Notes under the pieces: model-generated
Database searches by the model: none
Seen by the model: the letters and a program-made list of their open reading frames with translations, nothing else
Told to the model about the DNA's origin: nothing
Made by a program: the position numbers and the translations under genes
Shown: positions 8,170-16,447 of the stretch, in pieces
Layout of the letters: every line of letters starts with the position of its first letter
How positions within the stretch are numbered: position 1 is the first letter of the stretch
Assembly (NCBI GenBank): GCA_017535785.1
Contig: JAFXTN010000008.1
Location: 279,063 to 343,062, forward strand
DNA: 64,000 bases
Reading direction: 5' to 3'
Source: Butyrivibrio sp.
GTDB lineage: Bacteria > Bacillota > Clostridia > Lachnospirales > Lachnospiraceae

Positions 8170-9123
8170 ATGAAAAAGATCAGTATTTTAATCCCCTGTT
8201 TTAACGAGGAAGAGAACGTAGAGGGGATCTCGGCAGCAATAGAAAAGGTTCTGATAAAAGACCTTTCAAATTATGACTACGAGATCGTATTTATAGACAA
8301 CGCATCAACAGACAGCACAAGAGCCAAGATCGAGAAGATCTGTGAGGGTAACAAGAAGATCAAGGCTATCTTCAATGTCACCAATTTCGGACAGTTCAAT
8401 TCTCCCTTCCACGGGATGTGCTCACTTGACGGTGACTGCGTTATCCCTGTATGTGCGGACTTCCAGGATCCCGTTGAGATGATCCCTATCTTCGTTAAGA
8501 AGTGGGAAGAGGGACACAAGATTGTAAGCGGAGTTAAGTCCTCAAGTAAGGAGAATGGATTCATCTATTTCCTCAGGACTATCTACTACAAGACCATCAA
8601 GAACATGTCCAGCGTCCGCATGATAGAGCACTTCACGGGCTTTGGACTTTACGATAAGACTTTTATCCGGCTTCTTAGAAAGCTGGACGATCCGGTGCCC
8701 TTCATAAGAGGTATCGTTGCGGAGTACGGCGAGGGCTTCAACATGACGACCGTCGAGTACGAGCAGCCTCAGAGAAGAGCCGGCAAGACTCACAATAATT
8801 TCTACACTTTATATGATGCGGCTATGCTCAGCATTACATCCTACACAAAGGTGGGACTTCGTCTTTGCACTATTGCGGGATTTGTCTGTGCACTTATAGA
8901 TATGATCGTAGCTTTTGTTTATCTCATACTTAAGCTTACTCACTGGTACAGTTTCCATGCAGGTTACGCGCCGATGATCATCGGTATGTTCCTTATCGGG
9001 GCTATCCAGCTCTTTTTCATAGGACTTATGGGCGAGTATATTCTCAACATCAATACGAGAGTTATAGGAAGACCCATCGTAGTCGAGGAGAAGCGTATAA
9101 ACTTCGATACAGAGCAGAAGTGA
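8170..9123 (+). CDS. Polyprenyl-phosphate glycosyltransferase, GtrB/DPM1-like (GT2)
   Basis: A 317-residue GT2 enzyme that would move a sugar from a nucleotide donor to undecaprenyl phosphate on the cytoplasmic face. ISILIPCFNEEENV opens the GT-A fold, FIDNASTDST and CADFQDP carry the acidic donor/metal residues, and QRRAGKTHNN is the R-x-G-x-S/T-like region of DPM1-type enzymes. Two C-terminal transmembrane helices (about residues 230-255 and 270-295) are typical of GtrB. It is the first gene of a plus-strand run that continues into acyltransferase, GT-C and SMR-like flippase genes, fitting a GtrABC-like decoration route. The sugar is unknown. Confidence 0.87.
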   Translation: MKKISILIPCFNEEENVEGISAAIEKVLIKDLSNYDYEIVFIDNASTDSTRAKIEKICEGNKKIKAIFNVTNFGQFNSPFHGMCSLDGDCVIPVCADFQDPVEMIPIFVKKWEEGHKIVSGVKSSSKENGFIYFLRTIYYKTIKNMSSVRMIEHFTGFGLYDKTFIRLLRKLDDPVPFIRGIVAEYGEGFNMTTVEYEQPQRRAGKTHNNFYTLYDAAMLSITSYTKVGLRLCTIAGFVCALIDMIVAFVYLILKLTHWYSFHAGYAPMIIGMFLIGAIQLFFIGLMGEYILNINTRVIGRPIVVEEKRINFDTEQK

Positions 9124-9154
9124 TGCGCATCTAATAAATCATTCGGGAGAGAGT

Positions 9155-10615
9155 ATGAGTTTTATTTCGTTTGCATTCATGGTGTTTTTGCCGGTAGCAG
9201 TGCTTATAAACTTCATAGTTCCAAGAAAATACCGCTATATATGGCTGCTTATCGTGAGTCTTGCTTTTTATGCAACGGCGGGGATTGCCGCTACGGTGAT
9301 CCTGGTGGTATCGATGGCATCGATCTACGCGGCAGGACTTTTACTTGATAAATACAAGAATAAAGCCAAGCAGATATTTATTGCATGCCTGATCTTTAAT
9401 CTTGGGATTCTTTTTGTTTTTAAATATCTGAATTTCTTTATGAGAATATTGGGGCTTGTGTCATTCGGCGCTATCGGTGACATTCGCTTCAATCTTGTGC
9501 TCGTGCTTGGATTATCTTTTTATATCCTTAAGGCTGTGGGATATCTCTTCGACGTTTACAGAGGTGATATAGAGGCCGAGAGAGATCCGGCCATGCTGGC
9601 TCTTTTTATCTCATTCTTCCCGCAGATACTTGCGGGACCTATTGAGAGAGCAGGTAATTTATTGCCTCAGTTTAGAGAGCCTAAGACTGTTGATTTCGAC
9701 AGATTCAGAGACGGGCTTTTGCAGATCCTCTGGGGATATTTCTTAAAGCTTGTTGTTGCCGACAGACTGGCGATATTTGTTAACGCCGTCTTTGATACGG
9801 AGGCGCAGCTTGACATCAAGGGTGCGACAGCTCTTGTAGCTATCATTTTCTACACATTTGAAATATATACCGATTTCGCGGGCTATTCGCATATATCGAT
9901 CGGTGTGGCTAGGATCCTTGGGATCGATGTTATGAAGAATTTCGATACTCCGTATCTTGCGATGTCGATCGCGGAGTTCTGGAGAAGATGGCACATTTCG
10001 CTCTCATCCTGGCTTAGAGATTATCTCTACATTCCGCTTGGCGGAAACAGGAAAGGTACGCTTAGGAAGTACTTAAATATCCTTATAGTCTTTGCGGTCA
10101 GCGGACTGTGGCACGGCGCGAACTTTACGTTCGTTGTCTGGGGACTTCTTCACGGTCTGTATCAGGTGATCGGAAAGGCGATCACTCCTGCAAGAGATAA
10201 GATCATAGAATTGTTCAATATCGGAAGATACAGTTTTTCTCACAAGGTGGTAAAGACTGCGGTCACCTTTTTCCTTGTAAGCTATGCGTGGGTGTTCTTT
10301 AGAGCGGACAGTATCGCAGGTGCGATAAGGGTCATCAGGAGCTCTTTTTACTTCACACCGTGGAAGTTTGTTGATTCAAGCTTGTATGGCTTTGGACTTT
10401 CAAGAGGAAACTTTTTGCTGGGCGCTGCAGGTATCGTGCTTGTGATCATTGTAGATCTGTTTAACAGTAGAGGCGTTGTGATCAGGGAGAACATCTTAAA
10501 GCAGGGACTTTGGCTTAGATGGATCATCATGATCGCGGGAATTTTGATCACTGTCATCTGCGGCATCTGGGGACCCGGCTACAACGTAGCAGACTTTATA
10601 TATAAACAGTTTTAA
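9155..10615 (+). CDS. MBOAT-family membrane O-acyltransferase (AlgI/DltB-like), first copy
   Basis: A 486-residue polytopic membrane protein with about ten hydrophobic segments. Signatures of the AlgI/DltB branch are intact: AGYSHISIGVARILGI, the SIAEFWRRWHISLSSWLRD block, YIPLGGNRKG, and SGLWHGANFTFVVWG with the catalytic His in WHG. Members take acyl groups, usually acetyl or D-alanyl, across the membrane for modification of surface polymers. Nine bases downstream is an SGNH-type partner, matching AlgI-AlgJ/X and DltB-DltD pairing. A second MBOAT/SGNH pair lies at 16.4-19.1 kb. No dltA or dltC is seen, so acetyl or another acyl group is more likely than D-alanine; this is inference. Confidence 0.9.
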   Translation: MSFISFAFMVFLPVAVLINFIVPRKYRYIWLLIVSLAFYATAGIAATVILVVSMASIYAAGLLLDKYKNKAKQIFIACLIFNLGILFVFKYLNFFMRILGLVSFGAIGDIRFNLVLVLGLSFYILKAVGYLFDVYRGDIEAERDPAMLALFISFFPQILAGPIERAGNLLPQFREPKTVDFDRFRDGLLQILWGYFLKLVVADRLAIFVNAVFDTEAQLDIKGATALVAIIFYTFEIYTDFAGYSHISIGVARILGIDVMKNFDTPYLAMSIAEFWRRWHISLSSWLRDYLYIPLGGNRKGTLRKYLNILIVFAVSGLWHGANFTFVVWGLLHGLYQVIGKAITPARDKIIELFNIGRYSFSHKVVKTAVTFFLVSYAWVFFRADSIAGAIRVIRSSFYFTPWKFVDSSLYGFGLSRGNFLLGAAGIVLVIIVDLFNSRGVVIRENILKQGLWLRWIIMIAGILITVICGIWGPGYNVADFIYKQF

Positions 10616-10623
10616 AGGTATCT

Positions 10624-12117
10624 ATGAAGAGAAAGATAAATATAGCTTTAAAGTGCATATTTTTTACTATAACCGTTGCGGCGCTCTTACTTGCATCTAC
10701 TGTTGCCCTTAGGAGAAAGGACAGCATTTATAAGTATGCGGATTTTTTTGAGGTAGCCAAAAAGGATCAGGTGGATGTTCTTTTTCTCGGATCGTCACAT
10801 GTGATCAATGCGGTAAATCCGACGGTTCTGTATAATAAATACGGCTATACTTCCTACAACATGGGAGGCCACGGCTCGCTCCTTCAGGCGACCTACTGGG
10901 AGCTCATGGAGGCGCTTCAGTACACGACACCTGAGTGGGTTGTTGTCGATGCTTACATGCTTGAGAAGGACTACCGCTATCTTGATGACAGGGATGCCAA
11001 TCCCGATGAAAGCGAGGTCAATACTTCCATTGAGCAGCTTCATCTGAACATGGATGTCTGGCCGCTCAATAAGCTCAAGGTCGAGGCGATGAACGATCTT
11101 GTCCAGGATAAAGATCTTAAGAGGGAGTTCCTCTTTGATTTCATTGTTTATCACAACAGGTGGGAGTACATCACTGAGGATGATTTCAAGTCGATCGTCG
11201 GAAGCGAGTCAAGAAACGAGCTCTTCGGAGCGGAGATGAGATATGACGTTGAGACTGCGCCTGTCGTTTATCCAAGGCCCGAGGAGGGTGAGATTTTTGC
11301 GGATGAGACGGTTGGAATGACATATCTTACTAAGATCATCGAGGAGTGTCAGGATAGAGAGATCGGAGTTCTTGTTACCTTTGATCCTTTTAATCCGGAG
11401 CCCAAGGATGTTATAGCGGCAAACACAGCAGGTGCTATATGCAGTGCTTACGATGTGCCGTATCTGAATATGCTTGATGCGGACGTTATCGATATTTACT
11501 CGGATCTTAATGACCGCGGACATTTAAATGTTACCGGAGCAACCAAGGTTACGAATATCATCGGTCAGTGGCTCAAAGACAATGCAGGCCTTGAGGATCA
11601 CAGGGGCGATGCGAAGTATGCGTACTGGGAGAAGCTCAGCAACAAGTACTACGAGGATCTTAGGGAAAAGATACTTTCCGAGGATAATCTTTTTACCAAG
11701 TTAAGAGCCTTGTCTCTTGGCGAGTACGGCTTTGTGCTTTATTGTAACAGCGGTTCGCAGGTGTTTACGGACTATCCGATGAAGCATTTGATAAAAGAGA
11801 TCTCGGATACCAATGTGATCATGGATACGAAGACGGGGCCTTATATAATGATCTACGATCCAGGCTTTAACAAGGTTTATGAGGCATCGGGAGATTCAGG
11901 TCTTGAAAACGTCGAGACTGCGATGGGCTATATGTATTATCAGCCGGTTGAGCAGAATTTCAGACTTTTGTATGAGGAAGATGACGAGGACACCAATTAT
12001 CTCTATGATGAATCGCATGTGTCTGAAGATATCCAGCTTCTTATCTATGATAAGAATACCGGAGAAGTGATAGATAAAGAGTATTACACTTCCAAAGGAG
12101 GCAATTATGGCAAATAA
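10624..12117 (+). CDS. Membrane-anchored SGNH-like partner of MBOAT, with extra C-terminal domain
   Basis: A 497-residue protein with an N-terminal signal anchor (about residues 8-25) and an outside-facing domain. VLFLGSSHVIN near residue 56 is the block I nucleophile region of DltD/AlgX-like proteins and NDRGHLNVTG near residue 300 is the block V region with His. It follows the MBOAT gene by eight bases, so it is the probable acyl-transferring partner. After about residue 330 comes an extension of roughly 165 residues, beta-rich in appearance, containing GEYGFVLYCNSGS and FRLLYEEDDED, that is not part of the SGNH fold; I do not recognise it. The last 11 bases overlap uridine kinase. Confidence 0.78.
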   Translation: MKRKINIALKCIFFTITVAALLLASTVALRRKDSIYKYADFFEVAKKDQVDVLFLGSSHVINAVNPTVLYNKYGYTSYNMGGHGSLLQATYWELMEALQYTTPEWVVVDAYMLEKDYRYLDDRDANPDESEVNTSIEQLHLNMDVWPLNKLKVEAMNDLVQDKDLKREFLFDFIVYHNRWEYITEDDFKSIVGSESRNELFGAEMRYDVETAPVVYPRPEEGEIFADETVGMTYLTKIIEECQDREIGVLVTFDPFNPEPKDVIAANTAGAICSAYDVPYLNMLDADVIDIYSDLNDRGHLNVTGATKVTNIIGQWLKDNAGLEDHRGDAKYAYWEKLSNKYYEDLREKILSEDNLFTKLRALSLGEYGFVLYCNSGSQVFTDYPMKHLIKEISDTNVIMDTKTGPYIMIYDPGFNKVYEASGDSGLENVETAMGYMYYQPVEQNFRLLYEEDDEDTNYLYDESHVSEDIQLLIYDKNTGEVIDKEYYTSKGGNYGK

Positions 12118-12727
12118 GGTCTGTATCGTAGGAATTGCGGGAGGTACCGCATCCGGAAAGACTACAATTGTTAGGAAGATAAAAGAGAGTTTTGGCGACG
12201 ATATCGTTGTCATAAACCATGATTCATATTATAAGGCGCACAACGATCTTTCCTATGAGGACAGAACAAGGCTTAACTACGATCATCCCGATGCGTTCGA
12301 TACGGAGAGAATGATCGAGGATGTAAAAAAGCTTAAGAACAACGAGGAAGTTGATATCCCGGTTTATGATTTCTCGATCCATAACAGGGTTGATTCTACG
12401 GTACATATCGTTCCTAAGAATGTCATAATCCTTGAGGGTATCCTGGTCCTTGAGAACAAGGAGTTGCGCGATCTTATGGACATCAAGGTCTTTGTCGACA
12501 CAGACGCCGACGAAAGACTTATGCGCAGGATCATCCGCGATATGGCTGAGCGTGCAAGAAGCATCGAATCGATCCTTACTCAGTACAGAGATACCGTTAA
12601 GCCGATGCATGAGCAGTTCATCGAGCCCAGCAAGAAGTACGCGGACATCATAATCCCGCGCGGCGGCGAGAACCTCACGGGTATCGGAATTTTACAGCAG
12701 CATCTTAAACTAATGTTGGGAGAGTAA
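12107..12727 (+). CDS. udk: Uridine kinase
   Basis: A 206-residue cytoplasmic kinase that phosphorylates uridine and cytidine in pyrimidine salvage. GIAGGTASGKTT is the P-loop, HDSYYKAH and YDHPDAFDTE are the substrate-binding blocks of uridine kinases, VPKNVIILEGIL is the next conserved strand, and RRIIRDMAERARS covers the lid arginines. Length matches the family. An AAAGGAGG site precedes the ATG, which overlaps the upstream SGNH gene by 11 bases, so the two are translationally coupled. A salvage kinase inside a glycan-decoration run is unusual; it could help supply UMP/CMP-derived nucleotide donors, but this is only inferred from position. Confidence 0.92.
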   Translation: MANKVCIVGIAGGTASGKTTIVRKIKESFGDDIVVINHDSYYKAHNDLSYEDRTRLNYDHPDAFDTERMIEDVKKLKNNEEVDIPVYDFSIHNRVDSTVHIVPKNVIILEGILVLENKELRDLMDIKVFVDTDADERLMRRIIRDMAERARSIESILTQYRDTVKPMHEQFIEPSKKYADIIIPRGGENLTGIGILQQHLKLMLGE

Positions 12728-12730
12728 AAT

Positions 12731-13915
12731 ATGTTGCAGGTCTTATGGTCTGTGGTACGTCTCATCTTCTGGATGGTGGCGGTTCCGTTCTTTATAGGAC
12801 AGCTTTTTAATTTCATATTGCCGGTTGATAAAAAGAGAAGATCCTTTGGCATCACGTATCTTCTGGGGCTTTTGATCTACTTCGCATTATTTGATATCAT
12901 CGCGCTTCCTTGCATGATACTTATCAAGTACAGCGCATTTAAGTGCTGTACCCGGATCTACGGCGTTATATCTGTGTTGCTTGCAGTGCTTGGTGCATGC
13001 AAGCATTTCGGAGTTCTTTTTACCAAGGAAAAAGAGCCTTCGCGCAAGGTGACTCTTGATTATATCGAGGATTTCAAGAGCTTTAAGACTGAGACTAAGA
13101 TATATTTCGGGATCTTTATCGCACTGGTTCTTTTGCAGATGGTGATGAGCCTTGTATATGCGCCGTTTGACGGAGATGATGCGTTCTATGTTGTGCAGTC
13201 GCTTCAGGCGCAGCAGGCAGATGTGATGAATACGATAAACCCGTATCTTGGAAGGTCACAGCTTCTTAGTGCTGAGTACAGGCATGCGCTTGCGGTCATT
13301 ATCATGTGGATCGCATTTATCGCTAAGGCTTCGGGAGTTCATGCGACGATCCTTTCACACTCGGTAATGCCGGTCTTCGTGATACCGCTTGTTTACTTCG
13401 TTTATTATGAGATCGCGAAGGTTTTATTTAAGGATAAAGAGAACAGCACGGGGAAAAAAGAGCTTTTGCCTGTGTTTATGATATTCATAACGCTTTTGAT
13501 CATGTTCGGAAATGTATCGATAAATACGCCTGCGACGTTCCTTCTTATGAGGACCTGGCAGGGAAAGACGATCTTTTGCAATCTGATTCTTCCGATGATG
13601 CTCTGGATCTTTTTACTTATGTTTGAAGATGCCAAGAAGGTTGGCGAAGTATCGGGTGGATTAAAAGAGACTACAAGAGTTGCGGCTCCTTGGTGGATCA
13701 TGCTTACGCTTGCAAATATACTCTCGTGTATGTGTACGATGCTTGGAGCAGGTATCGGGGCAGGCTTTGCGGCACTTCTTACACTGGCTCTTTTGATAGT
13801 TACCAAGAGAAAGTCTGTGATCCTCGGATTATGTATTTCGGTCATTCCAAACATTGTCTATGTCGGACTTTTTTTGATGCTTAAGAAGGGCTGGTTACAT
13901 ACTATTTTTAATTAA
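12731..13915 (+). CDS. GT-C-like polytopic membrane protein, N-terminal part or short form
   Basis: A 394-residue membrane protein with many hydrophobic helices. After the first helices an outside loop has YAPFDGDDAFYVVQ, an acidic cluster in the place where GT-C enzymes carry the catalytic Asp or Glu. It ends in a hydrophobic stretch and a lysine-rich turn (LMLKKGWLHTIFN) just 11 bases before another membrane ORF whose content looks like the continuation: more helices plus a soluble C-terminal domain. Together they make about 673 residues, a usual size for such glycosyltransferase-like proteins (a DUF6077-type relative is possible). So this may be one ancestral gene now split in two. I cannot name substrate or sugar. 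Confidence 0.68.
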   Translation: MLQVLWSVVRLIFWMVAVPFFIGQLFNFILPVDKKRRSFGITYLLGLLIYFALFDIIALPCMILIKYSAFKCCTRIYGVISVLLAVLGACKHFGVLFTKEKEPSRKVTLDYIEDFKSFKTETKIYFGIFIALVLLQMVMSLVYAPFDGDDAFYVVQSLQAQQADVMNTINPYLGRSQLLSAEYRHALAVIIMWIAFIAKASGVHATILSHSVMPVFVIPLVYFVYYEIAKVLFKDKENSTGKKELLPVFMIFITLLIMFGNVSINTPATFLLMRTWQGKTIFCNLILPMMLWIFLLMFEDAKKVGEVSGGLKETTRVAAPWWIMLTLANILSCMCTMLGAGIGAGFAALLTLALLIVTKRKSVILGLCISVIPNIVYVGLFLMLKKGWLHTIFN

Positions 13916-13926
13916 ATGAGGCTTAT

Positions 13927-14766
13927 ATGTACGGAATATTCAGAGAATGTTGGGTGACGCTGCGCCAGTACTTTGGCGGCTATGGCGAGCCCGCTGACAA
14001 TTTCAGAGCGTATTTGTATATAGTTCTTTTGCTTGCGGCAGCCGTTTATATCACGGCCCGTGAGCGCAATGCGGCGAAGAAGCTTTTACTTGGCATCGCA
14101 CCGATCGTGATCGTTTTGGGATTTCTTTTTCCCGTGACGAGATGGGCGTACGTAAGCAAGATCGATCCGCCTATGGGAGAGACCTATTACAGGATCCTGT
14201 GGCTGATCCCGATGTATGTTGTCATCGCCTATGCGGTGTGTCTTCTGATATCTCGTGTAAAGAGATATAGGTTTAAGACTGTTATTGCGGTTGCGACGGT
14301 GCTTGTGATCGCGCTTTCAGGCTCGCTTGTCTATGTAAATCAATATATGACCAGAGCCGAGAATATGTATCACATCCCGCAGTATGCTATAAATATCTGC
14401 GATGCGATAAAGCCCGCGGACGGCGAGGAACGTGTGACGGCGGCTTTTCCGACGGAGCTTACTTATTTTGTGAGGCAGTACACTACGGATATAAATATGC
14501 CGTTCGGCAGAGATTATACGGACTGGACCGAGAATAATTATTATCATGCGGTTTATGATGCAATGGAAAAGCCAGAAGTTATAAACGCAGATGAGCTTAT
14601 AGCAGCGACGCGCGATCCGGAAGGAAACGGAAACACGGCGGTGAGCTGCAAGTATATCGTGCTGAAAGAAGACCGCAAGATCGACAAGGATCTTACGAGC
14701 CTTGGACTTAAGCTTGTCGGTACTATCGACGGCTACAATATATACGAGGACCCGGAAGTGGAGTAA
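13927..14766 (+). CDS. Membrane protein, likely C-terminal half of the preceding GT-C-like protein
   Basis: A 279-residue ORF in a different frame from its upstream neighbour. It holds about four hydrophobic helices in the first 145 residues, then a soluble domain of about 130 residues ending in CKYIVLKEDRKIDKDL and VGTIDGYNIYEDPE, a closing pattern seen in large GT-C-like membrane proteins. An AGG lies six bases before the ATG, so it can be translated alone, coupled to the upstream stop. A single inserted or deleted base near the junction does not merge the two frames because stops occur in both alternatives; two changes or a genuine split are needed. Function unknown beyond probable surface-glycan transfer. 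Confidence 0.65.
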   Translation: MYGIFRECWVTLRQYFGGYGEPADNFRAYLYIVLLLAAAVYITARERNAAKKLLLGIAPIVIVLGFLFPVTRWAYVSKIDPPMGETYYRILWLIPMYVVIAYAVCLLISRVKRYRFKTVIAVATVLVIALSGSLVYVNQYMTRAENMYHIPQYAINICDAIKPADGEERVTAAFPTELTYFVRQYTTDINMPFGRDYTDWTENNYYHAVYDAMEKPEVINADELIAATRDPEGNGNTAVSCKYIVLKEDRKIDKDLTSLGLKLVGTIDGYNIYEDPEVE

Positions 14767-14782
14767 AGGGAGTGGACCTGAT

Positions 14783-15649
14783 TTGAAAACAGAAGTACAA
14801 CAATACCTCGACAGAGTGCATGAGTCGGATTATGCGATGCTCTCGGAGGTTGACAGAATATGCAGGAAATATGATATACAGTATTATCTTCACGGCGGCA
14901 CGATGCTCGGCGCTGTGAGGCACGAGGACTTCATCCCGTGGGATGACGACGTGGACATTTTATTCTTAAGAGAAGACTACGAGAAGTTTTTGGAAGTTTA
15001 TGAAAAAGAGGCGGATCCTCGCTTTAAGCTTTTGAGGTTCGAGCAGTATCCGCAGTTCTTTGACTTTATCACCAAGATAGCGGACAGTGAGCTTACCTAC
15101 GAGGAGACGACTTTTGGGGCGGAGGATTTCTACGATCACAGATATTCACACCCGACACTCGATCTTTTCGTGTTTGATAAAGAGGCTGATAACCACAAGT
15201 GGCAGCTGATCAGGATGAAGCTTTTGTATGCGCTTGCGATGGGACACAGGCCTTACGTTCATTACAGCAAGTTTAGCGGCGCGATGAAGGCGGTTTCCTT
15301 CGTGCTCACTACGATCGGAAAGCTTGTGCCTTTTAAAACGATCGCGCGTAAGTACATGATGCTTCAGACACTTGGCGGCGTAGCAAAGCGCGCTGTGCAG
15401 AGCGGCAGTGAGCCTGCGGATGAGACGACTCTTTTTATCTCTAATGAGCAGCCGGATCCCAGGTACTGGGGACTTGATTTCGATGCGGAGCATCTGATCT
15501 ACGGACCTGATACAGCTAAGATCCGAGACAAGGAGTTCCCTATCCCCAAGCACCACGACAGGTGGCTTAAGAAGACTTATGGCGACTATATGAGTCTTCC
15601 ACCGGAGGACAAGCGCGTTCCGATGCATGTGAACGTGATAAAGGAGTAA
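14783..15649 (+). CDS. LicD-family transferase (phosphocholine or polyol-phosphate transfer to glycan)
   Basis: A LicD/FKRP-type nucleotidyltransferase-fold protein. IQYYLHGGTMLGAVRH followed by IPWDDDVDI is the diagnostic motif with metal-binding aspartates. The open frame extends upstream to 14702, deep inside the previous gene; AAAGGGAG at 14765-14772 sits ten bases before a TTG at 14783, which gives the protein LKTEVQQYL and is my preferred start. LicD proteins move phosphocholine, and the related FKTN/FKRP proteins ribitol-phosphate, from CDP donors to sugars. The next gene is an IspD/TarI-like CTP transferase that could make the CDP donor. Substrate not determined. Confidence 0.82.
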   Translation: MKTEVQQYLDRVHESDYAMLSEVDRICRKYDIQYYLHGGTMLGAVRHEDFIPWDDDVDILFLREDYEKFLEVYEKEADPRFKLLRFEQYPQFFDFITKIADSELTYEETTFGAEDFYDHRYSHPTLDLFVFDKEADNHKWQLIRMKLLYALAMGHRPYVHYSKFSGAMKAVSFVLTTIGKLVPFKTIARKYMMLQTLGGVAKRAVQSGSEPADETTLFISNEQPDPRYWGLDFDAEHLIYGPDTAKIRDKEFPIPKHHDRWLKKTYGDYMSLPPEDKRVPMHVNVIKE

Positions 15650-15732
15650 CGTGGCGAGAAAGAATTACGCAGTGCGGACAGAATTACGCGGCGCGGCTAA
15701 GTAAATCAGCGCGGCGACAAGGAGTGATTTTT

Positions 15733-16446
15733 ATGAAGACAATAGCACTTATAATTGCGGGCGGAACCGGCGAGAGAATGCATCAGGATATTCCGAAGCA
15801 GTTCCTTACGGTAAACGAAAAGCCCGTGATCGTGTATACGCTCGAGGCGTTCCAGAACCATCCCGAGATCGATTCGATCGCGGTTGTTTGCGTCGATGGT
15901 TGGGAGCAGATGCTTAGAGCTTACGCAAGACAGTTTAATATAGACAAGTTAGACATCGTGGTACCCGGCGGCGAAAACGGCCAGGGCTCAATAAGAAACG
16001 GTGTTTATGAGCTTGAAAAGCACTTTGATAAAGACGACATCGTGCTCATTCACGACGCGATCCGTCCCATGGTCTCTGCTGAGATCATTTCTGATTGTCT
16101 TATGAAGACTAAGCAGTTTGGAAATGCGATCACATCGATCCCCTGCGCGGAGGCTATGCTCACAACTTCAAACGGCGAGGACAGCGAGGAGACTTATCCA
16201 AGAGACAACCTTAAGAGAACTCAGACTCCGCAGGGCTTTAAGCTCGGCGAGATCTGCGACCTTCACAGAGAAGCACTCGAAAAGGGCATCACTAGCTCTG
16301 TTGCTTCCTGCACGCTTATGATCGAGCTCGGTCGCAAGGTCTTTTTCTCACAGGGATCTGAAAAGAACATCAAACTCACAACGGTAGATGATATCGATAT
16401 TTTCAAGGCGCTTCTTATCAGCAAGAGAAGTGAATGGTTAAAATAA
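15733..16446 (+). CDS. IspD/TarI-like cytidylyltransferase linked to LicD
   Basis: A protein of about 238 residues of the IspD family. ALIIAGGTGERM is the CTP-binding loop, IPKQFLTVNEKPV the conserved Lys/Gln region, LIHDAIRPMV the metal site, and LKRTQTPQGF plus NIKLTTVDDI complete the fold. Compared with the second IspD at 62.9 kb it lacks the NRD/W pattern before QTPQ and has the SASC-like segment SVASCTLMIE, pointing to the TarI/ribitol-phosphate or other polyol-phosphate branch. A GTG opens the frame at 15724, but AAGGAG at 15719-15724 lies eight bases before the ATG at 15733, the likely start. Position after licD suggests it supplies a CDP-linked donor for that enzyme. Direct CDP-ribitol synthesis is not proven; no TarJ-type reductase is adjacent. 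Confidence 0.8.
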   Translation: MKTIALIIAGGTGERMHQDIPKQFLTVNEKPVIVYTLEAFQNHPEIDSIAVVCVDGWEQMLRAYARQFNIDKLDIVVPGGENGQGSIRNGVYELEKHFDKDDIVLIHDAIRPMVSAEIISDCLMKTKQFGNAITSIPCAEAMLTTSNGEDSEETYPRDNLKRTQTPQGFKLGEICDLHREALEKGITSSVASCTLMIELGRKVFFSQGSEKNIKLTTVDDIDIFKALLISKRSEWLK

Positions 16447-16447
16447 C

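Noticed and set aside
13870-13930. Simple frameshift joining the two GT-C-like ORFs
   Set aside because: Adding or removing one base in the T-runs meets a stop in both cases before the second ORF's start, so a one-base error does not explain the split.
15733-16446. Housekeeping ispD
   Set aside because: It lacks the NRD/W pattern before QTPQ and sits beside licD; the copy at 62.9 kb has the full IspD motifs.
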